This document shows positions 1-7,221 of a stretch of DNA of 10,945 bases, piece by piece (positions within the stretch are counted from its first letter, which is position 1; each line of letters starts with the position of its first letter). Source of the stretch: Methylacidiphilum caldifontis (GTDB taxonomy: Bacteria > Verrucomicrobiota > Verrucomicrobiia > Methylacidiphilales > CAMAQI01); the NCBI GenBank assembly GCA_945860255.1, contig CAMAQI010000068.1:1-10945 (forward strand). The letters are read 5' to 3'. Made by a program: the position numbers and the translations under genes. Under the pieces are notes generated by a model. The model saw only the letters and a program-made list of their open reading frames with translations, ran no database searches and was not told the DNA's origin.

Positions 1-350
1 TCGACCGCAATTATTTTGGCTCCAGCATTGGAGAGCCGTTCGATGGCAAGGGCCCAAATTTCCCGTGACCAAGGCCACTCTTTGGTGATGAGTTGAAGTG
101 GTTTGGAAAGGTTTTCTGGGTCTGGGTATTGATCAATATAACTGGGCTTATCAACGGCGAGGAAGATCAATCGAGGGTCCGCCTTTATTTTTTTTCCATA
201 AAAGGCACGGAAGTCGTAGGTTTTTGCTTCGATGGTCGTGAAAGGGGTCCCGGGGATAAAGTCTTCGAATCGATAAATGAGCAGAGAGAGGGTGAGGCAA
301 AAAAAGCAGATCGTAAAATAAAGTTTTTTATGATCGTTTTTGTTCATCAT
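1..350 (-). CDS. CHASE2-domain membrane sensor protein, N-terminal part (cut by window edge)
   Basis: The minus strand is open from an ATG at 350 (second in-frame ATG at 347) to the left edge, giving 116 residues with no stop. Seen: a short charged N-terminus (MMNKNDHKK), one hydrophobic segment at about residues 10-26, then an extracytoplasmic stretch with D46-F-R48, a hydrophobic strand ending in AVD (residues 65-67), WPWSR at 92-96 and GAKIIAV at 111-116, where the next codon would start GA (Asp or Glu). This order (Asp-Arg, 'ID'-like strand, WPW-R, hydrophobic strand ending in D) is the pattern of CHASE2, an extracellular sensor domain usually followed by transmembrane helices and a cytoplasmic output such as an adenylate/guanylate cyclase, kinase or phosphatase. 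The output domain lies outside the window, so its function cannot be named. The gene is divergent from the TPR gene. No good Shine-Dalgarno is seen. Confidence 0.72.
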   Translation of the reverse strand, partial: MMNKNDHKKLYFTICFFCLTLSLLIYRFEDFIPGTPFTTIEAKTYDFRAFYGKKIKADPRLIFLAVDKPSYIDQYPDPENLSKPLQLITKEWPWSREIWALAIERLSNAGAKIIAV

Positions 351-458
351 CGATTTATACAGCAGACAAGGTCGTAGAGAAGAAAAAATGAACTGACGTT
401 CTTTTCCTTTTTTCTGCCTTGGCTTCATCTAATCCGTTGTTAGAGTTGATCGAGTTGT
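351..458. other. Divergent intergenic region between CHASE2 and TPR genes
   Basis: This 108-base stretch separates two genes that point away from each other, so it should hold both start regions. It contains long pyrimidine runs (about 400-415). A -10-like TCTAAT occurs at 428-433 on the plus strand without a convincing -35, and a TATAAA-like stretch lies close to the CHASE2 start on the minus strand. No strong promoter, operator or hairpin could be assigned. Confidence 0.4.
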
Positions 459-2402
459 ATGAAACATTTTCACTTTGCTTTACTCGGGGTCATTTTATTT
501 GAGTTGGTGGTTGTCTCTTCGCAAGCCATTGCTCAAGTGGTTAAAGATGATGCCTTTAAGGCGGTCAATGAAGGGCGACTTGATGATGCGATGAAGCTTT
601 TAGATGCTTCGATTGCCGCTGATCCTAAGCCCTCCTTGTCGTACTACTACAAAGGGGTCGTTCTTGGAAAGCAAGGGGATTATGCAAAGGCGATCGAGCT
701 CTTTAATAAAGCGATTACGATTGATGGGCATAATGCCGATATTTACTACAACCGTGGGGTTGCCTACTACAATCACGAAAAATGGGATGAGGCCTTAGCT
801 GATTACAACAAAGCGATAGAGATTGATTCAAACCGAGCTGCTTTTTGGAATAGTCGAGGGCTTGTCAAAGGGAGTAAGGGGGATTTTGCGGGGGCCTTAG
901 GGGACTACACAAAAGCGGTTTCATTAGACCCTGAAAATGCCGATTTGCATTTTAATTTAGGAATGGCGCGATCTAAAACGGGAGATTTTGATCTAGCGAT
1001 CAAAGATTTTTCCAATTCGATCCGAATCGACGGAAATAAAGCAGATGTGTATAATCAGCGGGGTGTCGCCCATTCGATGCGTAATGAGCTTGCTGCGGCA
1101 TTAGAGGACTTTAGTCGAGCGAGTGAGCTCTCTCCTCAGAATGTGAATACCATGAACAATCGTGGTTTTGTGCGTTGTAAAATGGGACAATTTGAGGTTG
1201 CGATCCGTGATTTTAGTGCGGCGATCGCCATCGATCCAAAGTTTGCGACTGCCTATTACAATCGAGCGATGGCTCACTCTGCGTTAAAGCACCCTGATTT
1301 AGCACTTGAGGATTACAATAAGGCGGTTGATCTGGATCCTCAGAATTTTGATGCCCTTTCAAAACGCGGGGCTCTTTTGGCGCAAAAAGGGGATGTTTAT
1401 AATGGTTTAAATGATCAGCAAAAAGCGTTGCAGATGAATCCCGACTTTTCCTTAGGGTATTATCATCGTGGGATTGTTCAGAAAAAATCGGGAGACTTGA
1501 AGGGGGCTATGGAGAGTTACTCGAAAGCGCTGGAGATCAATCCCAAATTTGCCAGTGCCTATTTTAATCGAGGACGATTAAAGTCGGAGATGAAGGATGA
1601 TGTGGGGGCCTTTGAAGACTACTCGCAAGCCATTAAAGCGAATCTGCGGCATTCGAACGCCTTTTATAACCGCGCCTTACTTTCGTATAAAAAAGGGGAG
1701 TATGCCGCTTCATTAAAAGATTACGATTCAGCGATTCAATTCAATGAAAAACATCAAGATGCCTATTATAACCGTGGTTTATTAAAGTCAGAGATGGGCA
1801 ATGTCAAAGAGGCTCTACTTGATTTTGAAAAAGTACTCTCCTTAAATCCTGAGCATGGCGAGGCTTGGCTATCCGTGGGATATATGAATTACATTTTACA
1901 GGGATGGAGTAAATCGGCATTGGCCTTTGAAACGGGAATCGATCTGTGTGAAAAGAGACTCAAAGAGGAGCAAGAGCTGCGAAAAGAAAAGGTGAATGCA
2001 GATGGATCTCCCCTTCGAGAGTCGACCCCCGTATTCATTGATTATGCTCATGTTTTTCACACCTTAGGAGAGATGCAACTCGGGAGAAAGGAGGAGGCAC
2101 AGAAGCAACTCGAGGGTTATTTTGTCGGAAGATCGAATGTCGAGGAGGTGGATTGGCTCCTGAGAGTTTCCCGATTTTTAACAGGTGCTTTAAACGAGCA
2201 GGAACTCGTTGCCTCGATTCAGTCCTCTCATCTTCAGCAGCAACAACTGTTAACGGAGGCCTATTTTTATATTGGAACGATGAGGATGATCGAGGGGGAT
2301 CTTTTGAACGCGCGGGTTAATTTTGAAAAATCGATTAGCTATGGTTTGAGTCATCTTCCGGAATTTAAGGCGGCATGGGCCTCCGTACAAAAAATGAAAT
2401 AA
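459..2402 (+). CDS. Exported protein with about 14 tandem TPR repeats
   Basis: This 647-residue protein begins with a clear signal peptide (hydrophobic residues 6-19, likely cleavage after A23-I-A25), so it should be periplasmic or outer-membrane associated. From about residue 28 it consists of TPR helix pairs. Repeats starting at 94, 128, 162, 196, 230, 264, 298, 332, 366, 400, 434 and 468 are each exactly 34 residues apart, with two earlier copies before residue 94. Most carry the TPR pattern (Y-x-N-R-G ... G-D-x-x-x-A-x-x-D-x-x-x-A-I-x-x-x-P). After about residue 500 comes a charged linker, then two looser helical repeats to the end, the last (about 597-645) resembling a further TPR. TPR arrays are protein-binding scaffolds; no enzyme domain is visible and the partner is unknown. 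The start gives the signal peptide, but the ribosome site is weak (GAG at 452-454). The stop codon directly abuts the next gene's ATG. Confidence 0.88.
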   Translation: MKHFHFALLGVILFELVVVSSQAIAQVVKDDAFKAVNEGRLDDAMKLLDASIAADPKPSLSYYYKGVVLGKQGDYAKAIELFNKAITIDGHNADIYYNRGVAYYNHEKWDEALADYNKAIEIDSNRAAFWNSRGLVKGSKGDFAGALGDYTKAVSLDPENADLHFNLGMARSKTGDFDLAIKDFSNSIRIDGNKADVYNQRGVAHSMRNELAAALEDFSRASELSPQNVNTMNNRGFVRCKMGQFEVAIRDFSAAIAIDPKFATAYYNRAMAHSALKHPDLALEDYNKAVDLDPQNFDALSKRGALLAQKGDVYNGLNDQQKALQMNPDFSLGYYHRGIVQKKSGDLKGAMESYSKALEINPKFASAYFNRGRLKSEMKDDVGAFEDYSQAIKANLRHSNAFYNRALLSYKKGEYAASLKDYDSAIQFNEKHQDAYYNRGLLKSEMGNVKEALLDFEKVLSLNPEHGEAWLSVGYMNYILQGWSKSALAFETGIDLCEKRLKEEQELRKEKVNADGSPLRESTPVFIDYAHVFHTLGEMQLGRKEEAQKQLEGYFVGRSNVEEVDWLLRVSRFLTGALNEQELVASIQSSHLQQQQLLTEAYFYIGTMRMIEGDLLNARVNFEKSISYGLSHLPEFKAAWASVQKMK

Positions 2403-3269
2403 ATGAATAAATTATTAATCATCACAATCGTGCTTTTTCTCTCGTTTAACGGAAGTTATTCCGAGGAGAATGCCCATCAAAAAGCCTTTAAAGAGGGGAC
2501 AAAAACAGAGAAATTTATTACGGCTCATCCGTTAAAAGCGAATGAGGAGCGAAAGCCCATGGGTAGTCTCGTCAATTTAGGGGATTACGGAGTGGATGAT
2601 TTTGCTTATTTAGCCGTTCCTGAGCGGGCTCCGATCGGGGGGGTGATTTTAATTCATGAATGGTGGGGATTGAATCAACATATGAAACTGACGGCTGACC
2701 ACTATGCTGCTCAAGGATATGTGACGGTTGCGATAGATCTTTATAATGGGACCTCAACAGAAGATCCCACACAAGCCGGGGCACTCATGCGTGAACTCAA
2801 TCAGAAGTCGGCACTCAAAACAATCACTGCGGGGATTCGTTTTTTAAAGGAAAGCCCGCGATTTAAAGTTCCTAAAGTGGCTTCGATTGGGTGGTGTATG
2901 GGAGGGGGCTTGAGCCTTCAGACCGCTCTTCAAGTCGAGGCACTCGATGCTGCCGTGATGTACTACGGTCCTGTCGAGACGGATAAGGAGAAGCTTGAGA
3001 AATTGAAGATTCCGATTTTGGGGATTTTTGCAACTCAAGATGATTGGGTGAAGCCTGAGAGTGTCGATGTGTTTGAAAAAGCGTTAGTCGAGCTGAAAAA
3101 AGAGTGTCGATTTGTGCGTTTTGATGCTGCCCATGCCTTTGCGAATCCGAGCAATTCAAAGTTCAATCCAGAATTTGCCGATCAAGCCTCTAAAAAAGTC
3201 TCTGAATTTCTAGATCATGTTTTTTCGACTCCGACTCAAAAAGCCGGTTTTTTTGAAAAGTTATTTTAA
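2403..3269 (+). CDS. Secreted dienelactone hydrolase family protein (alpha/beta hydrolase)
   Basis: This 288-residue protein has an N-terminal signal peptide (hydrophobic 4-15, likely cleavage near S20), followed by a dienelactone-hydrolase fold. Seen: IHEWWG at 84-89 with Glu86, the nucleophile elbow G163-W-C-M-G-G with Cys165, an acidic loop with Asp213/Asp214, and H244 in DAAHAF. Cys-Asp-His is the classic DLH triad, with the Glu positioned as in the family, so the enzyme looks catalytically complete. DLH enzymes hydrolyse lactones or esters. The true substrate is unknown, and nothing in the window suggests a chlorocatechol pathway. The ATG follows the TPR stop with no gap (TAAATG) and lacks a Shine-Dalgarno, suggesting translation by re-initiation after the TPR gene. 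Both products appear to be exported, so they may act in the same compartment. Confidence 0.87.
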   Translation: MNKLLIITIVLFLSFNGSYSEENAHQKAFKEGTKTEKFITAHPLKANEERKPMGSLVNLGDYGVDDFAYLAVPERAPIGGVILIHEWWGLNQHMKLTADHYAAQGYVTVAIDLYNGTSTEDPTQAGALMRELNQKSALKTITAGIRFLKESPRFKVPKVASIGWCMGGGLSLQTALQVEALDAAVMYYGPVETDKEKLEKLKIPILGIFATQDDWVKPESVDVFEKALVELKKECRFVRFDAAHAFANPSNSKFNPEFADQASKKVSEFLDHVFSTPTQKAGFFEKLF

Positions 3270-3281
3270 AGGGAGAGTTCG

Positions 3282-3941
3282 GTGAATTGGCGTCTGATCC
3301 TCAGTGGCAAGGGAACTCCTGCTTGGAACATGGCGCTCGATGAGGCGTTGCTTAGGGAGGTAAAAGTCCCTGTTTTAAGGATTTACGAGTGGGATCAATC
3401 GGCTGTTTCTATTGGATATTTTCAGTCGAAAGCAGTGGTTCCGATCGGCCGTAAATTTATTCGACGATATACGGGAGGGGGATCGGTCGATCACCTTTTA
3501 GATCTAACTTATACCGTCATCCTTCCGCGGGGCGATTCTGTATTAGAACTCAGCACGACCGAAAGTTATCGTCAGATTCATGAGGCGGTGGTGAAGACAT
3601 TGCAGTTTTTGGGGCTCCCTGCCGTTTTAGCTCCTTGCTGTGATCCTGAGGAAAAAGAGGCCTGTTTCCAAAGAGCGGTGAAATATGATGTTGTTTTAGA
3701 GGGTCATAAATGTGCTGGAGCGGCGCAACGAAGAACGCGTGAGGGGATGTTACAGCAAGGGAGTGTTCTTTTCAATGAGGAGTCGATACGAACTCAATTT
3801 CGCAAAGAATTTCCTCATTTTTTTTCCACGGTTTTTGGGATTTCATTTGATTTATCTGAGCCCACCGAAAAGGAATCGGCAAGAGCGAGGGATTTGGAGC
3901 AAAGTCGTTATGCAACAGAGGCCTGGAACGATCAAAAGTAG
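3282..3941 (+). CDS. Lipoate-protein ligase A / octanoyltransferase family protein (compact)
   Basis: This 219-residue protein begins at GTG, 12 nt after the DLH stop, with a strong ribosome site (GGGAG at 3271-3275). The family start pattern follows immediately: SGKGTPAWNMALDEALL at residues 8-24. Other family marks are RRYTGGGSVDH (61-71, the glycine-rich lipoyl-AMP loop and His71) and GHKCAGAAQRR (141-151), with Lys143 at the position of the lipoyl-binding lysine, followed by QQGSVLF. The family attaches lipoate or octanoate to the lipoyl domains of 2-oxoacid dehydrogenases and GcvH in the cytoplasm. At 219 residues it lacks the C-terminal accessory domain of E. coli LplA. It could be a ligase that works with a separate domain, or a LipM/LipL-type transferase; Cys120, Cys128 and Cys144 cannot be assigned without alignment. 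No lipoylated enzyme is encoded nearby. Confidence 0.8.
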   Translation: MNWRLILSGKGTPAWNMALDEALLREVKVPVLRIYEWDQSAVSIGYFQSKAVVPIGRKFIRRYTGGGSVDHLLDLTYTVILPRGDSVLELSTTESYRQIHEAVVKTLQFLGLPAVLAPCCDPEEKEACFQRAVKYDVVLEGHKCAGAAQRRTREGMLQQGSVLFNEESIRTQFRKEFPHFFSTVFGISFDLSEPTEKESARARDLEQSRYATEAWNDQK

Positions 3942-3966
3942 TTAAAGAAAATCGTTTTACGAATGA

Positions 3967-3996
3967 CTGAAATTCGACATAGTCCTTGCCTATGAT
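3967..3996 (+). promoter_or_regulatory. Possible sigma70-type promoter before exbB/tolQ
   Basis: A good -10 hexamer, TATGAT (3991-3996), lies 18 nt after a weak -35, CTGAAA (3967-3972), in the 44-60 nt between the lplA-like gene and the ExbB/TolQ gene. If it is real, transcription would begin near 4003-4004. The first usable start would then be the ATG at 4004, as a leaderless message, and the upstream ATG at 3992 would lie inside the -10 element. The match is only suggestive. Confidence 0.3.
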
Positions 3997-4720
3997 TTAT
4001 CCGATGTTTGCGAGTGGAGGGCTTTTATATGCCTTTGAACACTCGACCTTAGAAGGAAAACTGGTGATTATCGCCTTGGGAATGGGGTCGATTTTCAGTT
4101 GGTCGATCATGATTGCGAAGTTTATTCAGATCCGTCGTGCCTCGACTCAAATGGCCCTTTTTCTTAAAAAGTTTCGACAATCCTCGAAACCGTTGGCTTT
4201 ATTTTTAAAAAATGAGCGATTTATCGGGGCTCCTGCCTATGAGGTTTATCGAGCGGGGTCTCAGGAGTTAGCCCGTCATTTGACAGGCTCCTCAGAGGTT
4301 GATGAGACCTTTTCGATTCGTCTTCAAGATTCGACGAAAATCCCCCTGACGGCGATGAATTCCGTACGTTCGACGATTGAACGGCAGGTCGGAGAACAGG
4401 GGCTTTTATTGGAAGATCAGATGGTTTTATTAGCGACCGCCGTGAGTGGGGCCCCCTTTTTAGGATTATTGGGAACCGTTTGGGGGGTGATGGATACCTT
4501 CAGTGGGATTGCAATCGCTGGAAAAGCCAGCTTGGCGGCGATGGCTCCTGGGGTTTCAGGGGCGTTGATTACGACAGTCACGGGACTATTGGTCGCGATT
4601 CCAGCGATGTTTGGGTATAACTATTTAGTAAACGCCGTCCGGCATTTGACGATTGAGGTTGATAACTTTGCCTCAGAGTTGATGGCTGCTTTCGAACATT
4701 TTTACTCAAATCACAAGTAG
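3992..4720 (+). CDS. MotA/TolQ/ExbB proton-channel family protein
   Basis: Counting from ATG 3992, this is a 242-residue inner-membrane protein with the ExbB/TolQ plan: a short N-terminus, TM1 at about 23-45, a large cytoplasmic loop (46-142), TM2 at about 145-173 with APFLGLLGTVWGVMDTF (154-170), and TM3 at about 186-212 with APGVSGALITTVTG (185-198). The TM2/TM3 threonines (T162, T194/T195) sit where the family lines its proton path. Such proteins form a pentamer around an ExbD/TolR dimer and use proton flow to drive TonB- or Tol-type processes. No ExbD/TolR gene follows; tatC begins 3 nt downstream. The start is uncertain: a TTG at 3986, ATG 3992 and ATG 4004 are all in frame, and none has a Shine-Dalgarno. 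The TM2 wording is closer to TolQ, but the exact type is not decidable. Confidence 0.87.
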   Translation: MIYPMFASGGLLYAFEHSTLEGKLVIIALGMGSIFSWSIMIAKFIQIRRASTQMALFLKKFRQSSKPLALFLKNERFIGAPAYEVYRAGSQELARHLTGSSEVDETFSIRLQDSTKIPLTAMNSVRSTIERQVGEQGLLLEDQMVLLATAVSGAPFLGLLGTVWGVMDTFSGIAIAGKASLAAMAPGVSGALITTVTGLLVAIPAMFGYNYLVNAVRHLTIEVDNFASELMAAFEHFYSNHK

Positions 4721-4723
4721 GTT

Positions 4724-5479
4724 ATGGGATTTTTTGAAGATAATCCCAAAGGGTTCATTGAGCATTTAGAAGACCTCCGAGGGGTCATAGTTCGCTCGAT
4801 TGGGGTCTTGGTGGTGACGATGACCGTTTCCGCTTGTTATGCTCGAGAGATTTTAGAGATTTTAAAGGAACCGCTCGCAAAAGCCGGTCAAGATCCGAAA
4901 ACGATTCTCTCGGTTTTGCAAGTCGCAGATCCAGTCAATATTCACCTTCAAGTCAGCTTTGTCGGAGGGATCATTTTTGCCTTACCGTTTATTTTTTATT
5001 TTATTGGTACTTATTTACTCCCTGCCTTGGAGGATAAGGAACGTCGTTTTATTCTTCCGATTTTTTCAGCAGGGGTCATTTTATTTCTCGCCGGGGTTTT
5101 ATTTTGTTATTTTGCCCTTCTTCCGAATACGATACGGGTTTTTATCGAGTATAATGAATGGTTTGGGTTTAAGACGAATTGGACGATTTCTTACTATCTT
5201 GATTTCGTCGTGAATATGCTTCTGGTTTTTGGGATCTGTTTTGAGCTCCCTTTAGTAGTCATGTTTTTAAACTTTATCGGAGTCCTCTCTTCGAAAATGT
5301 TGAGTGACGGTCGACGCCATGCCGTGATTATCATCCTTATTTTTGCAGCGGTGATCACCCCAACCCCGGATGCCTTAACCTTAATGATGCTTGCGGGACC
5401 GATGTACGTTCTTTACGAAGCTTGTATCTGGCTTACTTGGTTGAAAGAGCGAACTCTTCCTAGGGCGAACGCTTTTTAG
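4724..5479 (+). CDS. tatC: Sec-independent (twin-arginine) translocase subunit TatC
   Basis: This 251-residue polytopic membrane protein is close to the usual TatC length. Seen: the N-terminal signature EHLEDLR (13-19), PALEDKERR (100-108) with Glu106 at the place of E. coli Glu103, FELP (173-176) with Glu174 at the place of E. coli Glu170, and ITPTPD (211-216). About six membrane segments lie near 22-42, 76-98, 113-133, 158-180, 198-213 and 218-238. TatC is the receptor for twin-arginine signal peptides, exporting folded proteins with TatA/TatB. The key recognition residues are present, so it looks functional. No tatA or tatB is in the window. It starts 3 nt after the ExbB/TolQ stop and lies 15 nt before lpxI, so it is probably in one operon with both. 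Confidence 0.95.
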   Translation: MGFFEDNPKGFIEHLEDLRGVIVRSIGVLVVTMTVSACYAREILEILKEPLAKAGQDPKTILSVLQVADPVNIHLQVSFVGGIIFALPFIFYFIGTYLLPALEDKERRFILPIFSAGVILFLAGVLFCYFALLPNTIRVFIEYNEWFGFKTNWTISYYLDFVVNMLLVFGICFELPLVVMFLNFIGVLSSKMLSDGRRHAVIIILIFAAVITPTPDALTLMMLAGPMYVLYEACIWLTWLKERTLPRANAF

Positions 5480-5494
5480 GTTGCCCTTAAAATA

Positions 5495-6304
5495 ATGAAT
5501 TTCATGAAATCTCTCGGTATCATTGCAGGAAACGGAAATTATCCGTTGCTTCTCGCTCAAGAGGCGAGGAAGCAAGGGGTCGATCGAATTGTGGTCGCTG
5601 CCTTTGAATCGGAGACCAAGCCAGCACTTGAAGGACTTGTCGAGGATCTCGCTTGGATGAGGGTCGGTCAACTGGGGAAGATGATCTCCTATTTCGAAAA
5701 AATGGGGATTTCTGAGGTGATGATGGCCGGACAGATTGCTCCCTCGAATCTTTTCCAATTGAGACCGGATTTGAAGGCTTTGGTGCTTTTAGCTAAATTA
5801 AAGGAGCGCAATGCGGAGTCGATTTTCGGGGCGATTGCCGATGAACTTCAGAAAAAGGGAATCCAACTCCTTCCGGCCACCACTTACTTAGAGGATTTTT
5901 TAGCGGTCACAGGTCATTTTGCGGGTCCTTTGTTAAAGCGTAGTCAACAAAGTGATCTTGAATATGGGTTTCGGATTGCCAAAGAGATGAGTCGATTAGA
6001 TATCGGACAGACGGTCGTTGTCAAAAAAGGGACTGTTCTTGCCGTCGAAGCCTTTGAGGGGACTGATGAGGCGATTCGTCGCGGAGGGGCATTAGGGAAA
6101 TCGGGGGCAGTGATGATGAAAGTGAGTAAGCCGAATCAAGATTTTCGATTCGATGTTCCGGTGATCGGAGTACGAACGATTGAAGTTGCCCGAGAATCGG
6201 GGATTTCAGTGATCGGTTATGAAGCAAAAAAAACATTGCTCTTAGAGAAGAATCTTCTTCATGAGTTAGCGCAACAGTATAAAATTACCATGGTGGCACT
6301 ATGA
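5495..6304 (+). CDS. lpxI: UDP-2,3-diacylglucosamine diphosphatase LpxI
   Basis: This 269-residue protein has full LpxI (formerly DUF1009) character: GIIAGNGNYP (8-17) opening the N-terminal domain, VMMAGQIAP (75-83), DIGQTVVV (169-176), EAFEGTDEAIRR (185-196), and KPNQDFRFDVPVIGVRTIE (212-230) in the C-terminal domain. Asp220 probably corresponds to the essential metal-site Asp of Caulobacter LpxI. LpxI hydrolyses UDP-2,3-diacylglucosamine to lipid X and UMP in the cytoplasm, replacing LpxH or LpxG in bacteria that lack them. ATG 5495 and ATG 5504 are both possible, and most relatives begin near the second (MKSLGII). Neither has a good ribosome site. The stop overlaps the next gene's ATG in an ATGA motif, and lpxB follows one gene later, which strongly supports the function. 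Confidence 0.93.
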   Translation: MNFMKSLGIIAGNGNYPLLLAQEARKQGVDRIVVAAFESETKPALEGLVEDLAWMRVGQLGKMISYFEKMGISEVMMAGQIAPSNLFQLRPDLKALVLLAKLKERNAESIFGAIADELQKKGIQLLPATTYLEDFLAVTGHFAGPLLKRSQQSDLEYGFRIAKEMSRLDIGQTVVVKKGTVLAVEAFEGTDEAIRRGGALGKSGAVMMKVSKPNQDFRFDVPVIGVRTIEVARESGISVIGYEAKKTLLLEKNLLHELAQQYKITMVAL

Positions 6305-7221
6305 GTAAAATGAAAATGGGAGTTGTCGGAGTCGGACATATTGGCAAGGAACATGCGCGTATTTATGCGGATCTTCCGAACTGCGAGCTTGTCGGAATCT
6401 TTGATGCCGATTTCGACCAAGCTCAAAGTATTGCCAAAAAATATAAAACGATCCCCTTTCAATCCCTTGAAGAACTTTGTAAGGCCGTTGATGGGGTTTC
6501 CATAGCGACCCCAACCTTTGCTCATTATGATTCTGCCCGACTCTTTTTAAATCAGGGAAAACCAGTTCTGATCGAAAAGCCGATCACGGATTCTCCGGAG
6601 CAGGCTTGGGAATTAGTTCGCTTGGCAAAAGAAAAGAAGGCCTTTATTCAAGTCGGTCATATTGAACGATTTAACCCTGTTTTAACCGCTTTAGAGCAGA
6701 TTCTCTCAAAGCCACGTTTTATTGAGGCGCATCGACTCTCTCCGTATCCGAATCGAAGTACTGATATCGGAGTGGTTCTGGATCTCATGATTCATGATCT
6801 CGAGGTGATTTTACATTTAGTACGCTCTCCGATTCAATCCATTGATGCCGTCGGGGTTCCGGTTTTAAGTAAAGGAGAGGATATTGCGAATGTCCGAATT
6901 CGTTTTGAAAACGGCTGTGTTGCGAACATTACCACCAGTCGGATTAGTCCAGAGAAGATGAGAAAGATTCGGGTCTTTCAAGATGATACGTATCTATCGC
7001 TCGACTATCAAAATCAATCCGGTGAGATTTACCGTAAGATTGAAGGCAAAATTATTCGCGAAAAGGTGCAAATTCAAAAAGAGGAGCCGTTAAAGTTAGA
7101 ATTAAGCTCTTTTGTCGACTGCGTTCATTTAAAGCAGACACCGAAGGTGAGTGGAGAACAGGGAACCGTTGCTTTAGAAGTGGCAATGCAGATTACGGAG
7201 TTGATATGGGCGAATCGCTAA
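6301..7221 (+). CDS. Gfo/Idh/MocA-family NAD(P)-dependent sugar oxidoreductase
   Basis: This 306-residue protein has an N-terminal Rossmann fold with GVGHIG (10-15), an acidic residue after strand 2 (FDAD, 34-37), IATP (68-71), and the family's EKP (92-94). The C-terminal substrate domain has GHIERFNP (119-126) and VLDLMIHDLEVIL (159-171) with the likely catalytic Asp161, His165 and Asp166. The family oxidises or reduces sugar hydroxyls, often of UDP-sugars. It overlaps lpxI by 4 nt (ATGA) and lpxB by 16 nt, so co-translation with two lipid A enzymes is strongly implied. A GnnA-like UDP-GlcNAc 3-dehydrogenase, which starts the 3-amino-sugar branch of lipid A in Acidithiobacillus and Leptospira, is a reasonable candidate. 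The GnnB aminotransferase is not in the window, so no symbol is assigned. Confidence 0.88.
   Translation: MSKMKMGVVGVGHIGKEHARIYADLPNCELVGIFDADFDQAQSIAKKYKTIPFQSLEELCKAVDGVSIATPTFAHYDSARLFLNQGKPVLIEKPITDSPEQAWELVRLAKEKKAFIQVGHIERFNPVLTALEQILSKPRFIEAHRLSPYPNRSTDIGVVLDLMIHDLEVILHLVRSPIQSIDAVGVPVLSKGEDIANVRIRFENGCVANITTSRISPEKMRKIRVFQDDTYLSLDYQNQSGEIYRKIEGKIIREKVQIQKEEPLKLELSSFVDCVHLKQTPKVSGEQGTVALEVAMQITELIWANR

Noticed and set aside
93..377. Plus-strand open frame of 94 codons near the left edge
   Set aside because: It has no domain-like features and lies opposite a minus-strand frame that reads as a CHASE2 membrane protein. It is treated as a shadow.
2572..3159. Three minus-strand frames of 64-95 codons opposite the hydrolase gene
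   Set aside because: The plus strand has a complete signal peptide and catalytic triad across the same bases. The reverse frames show no recognisable features or ribosome sites.
3956..3979. Short inverted repeat CGAAT...ATTCG after the lplA-like gene as a terminator
   Set aside because: The stem has only 5 bp, is AT-rich and lacks a T-run; it is probably chance.
4834..5213. Two alternative plus-strand frames inside tatC
   Set aside because: They are out of frame within a full-length TatC with all key motifs, and their hydrophobic look comes from overlapping the membrane-segment codons.
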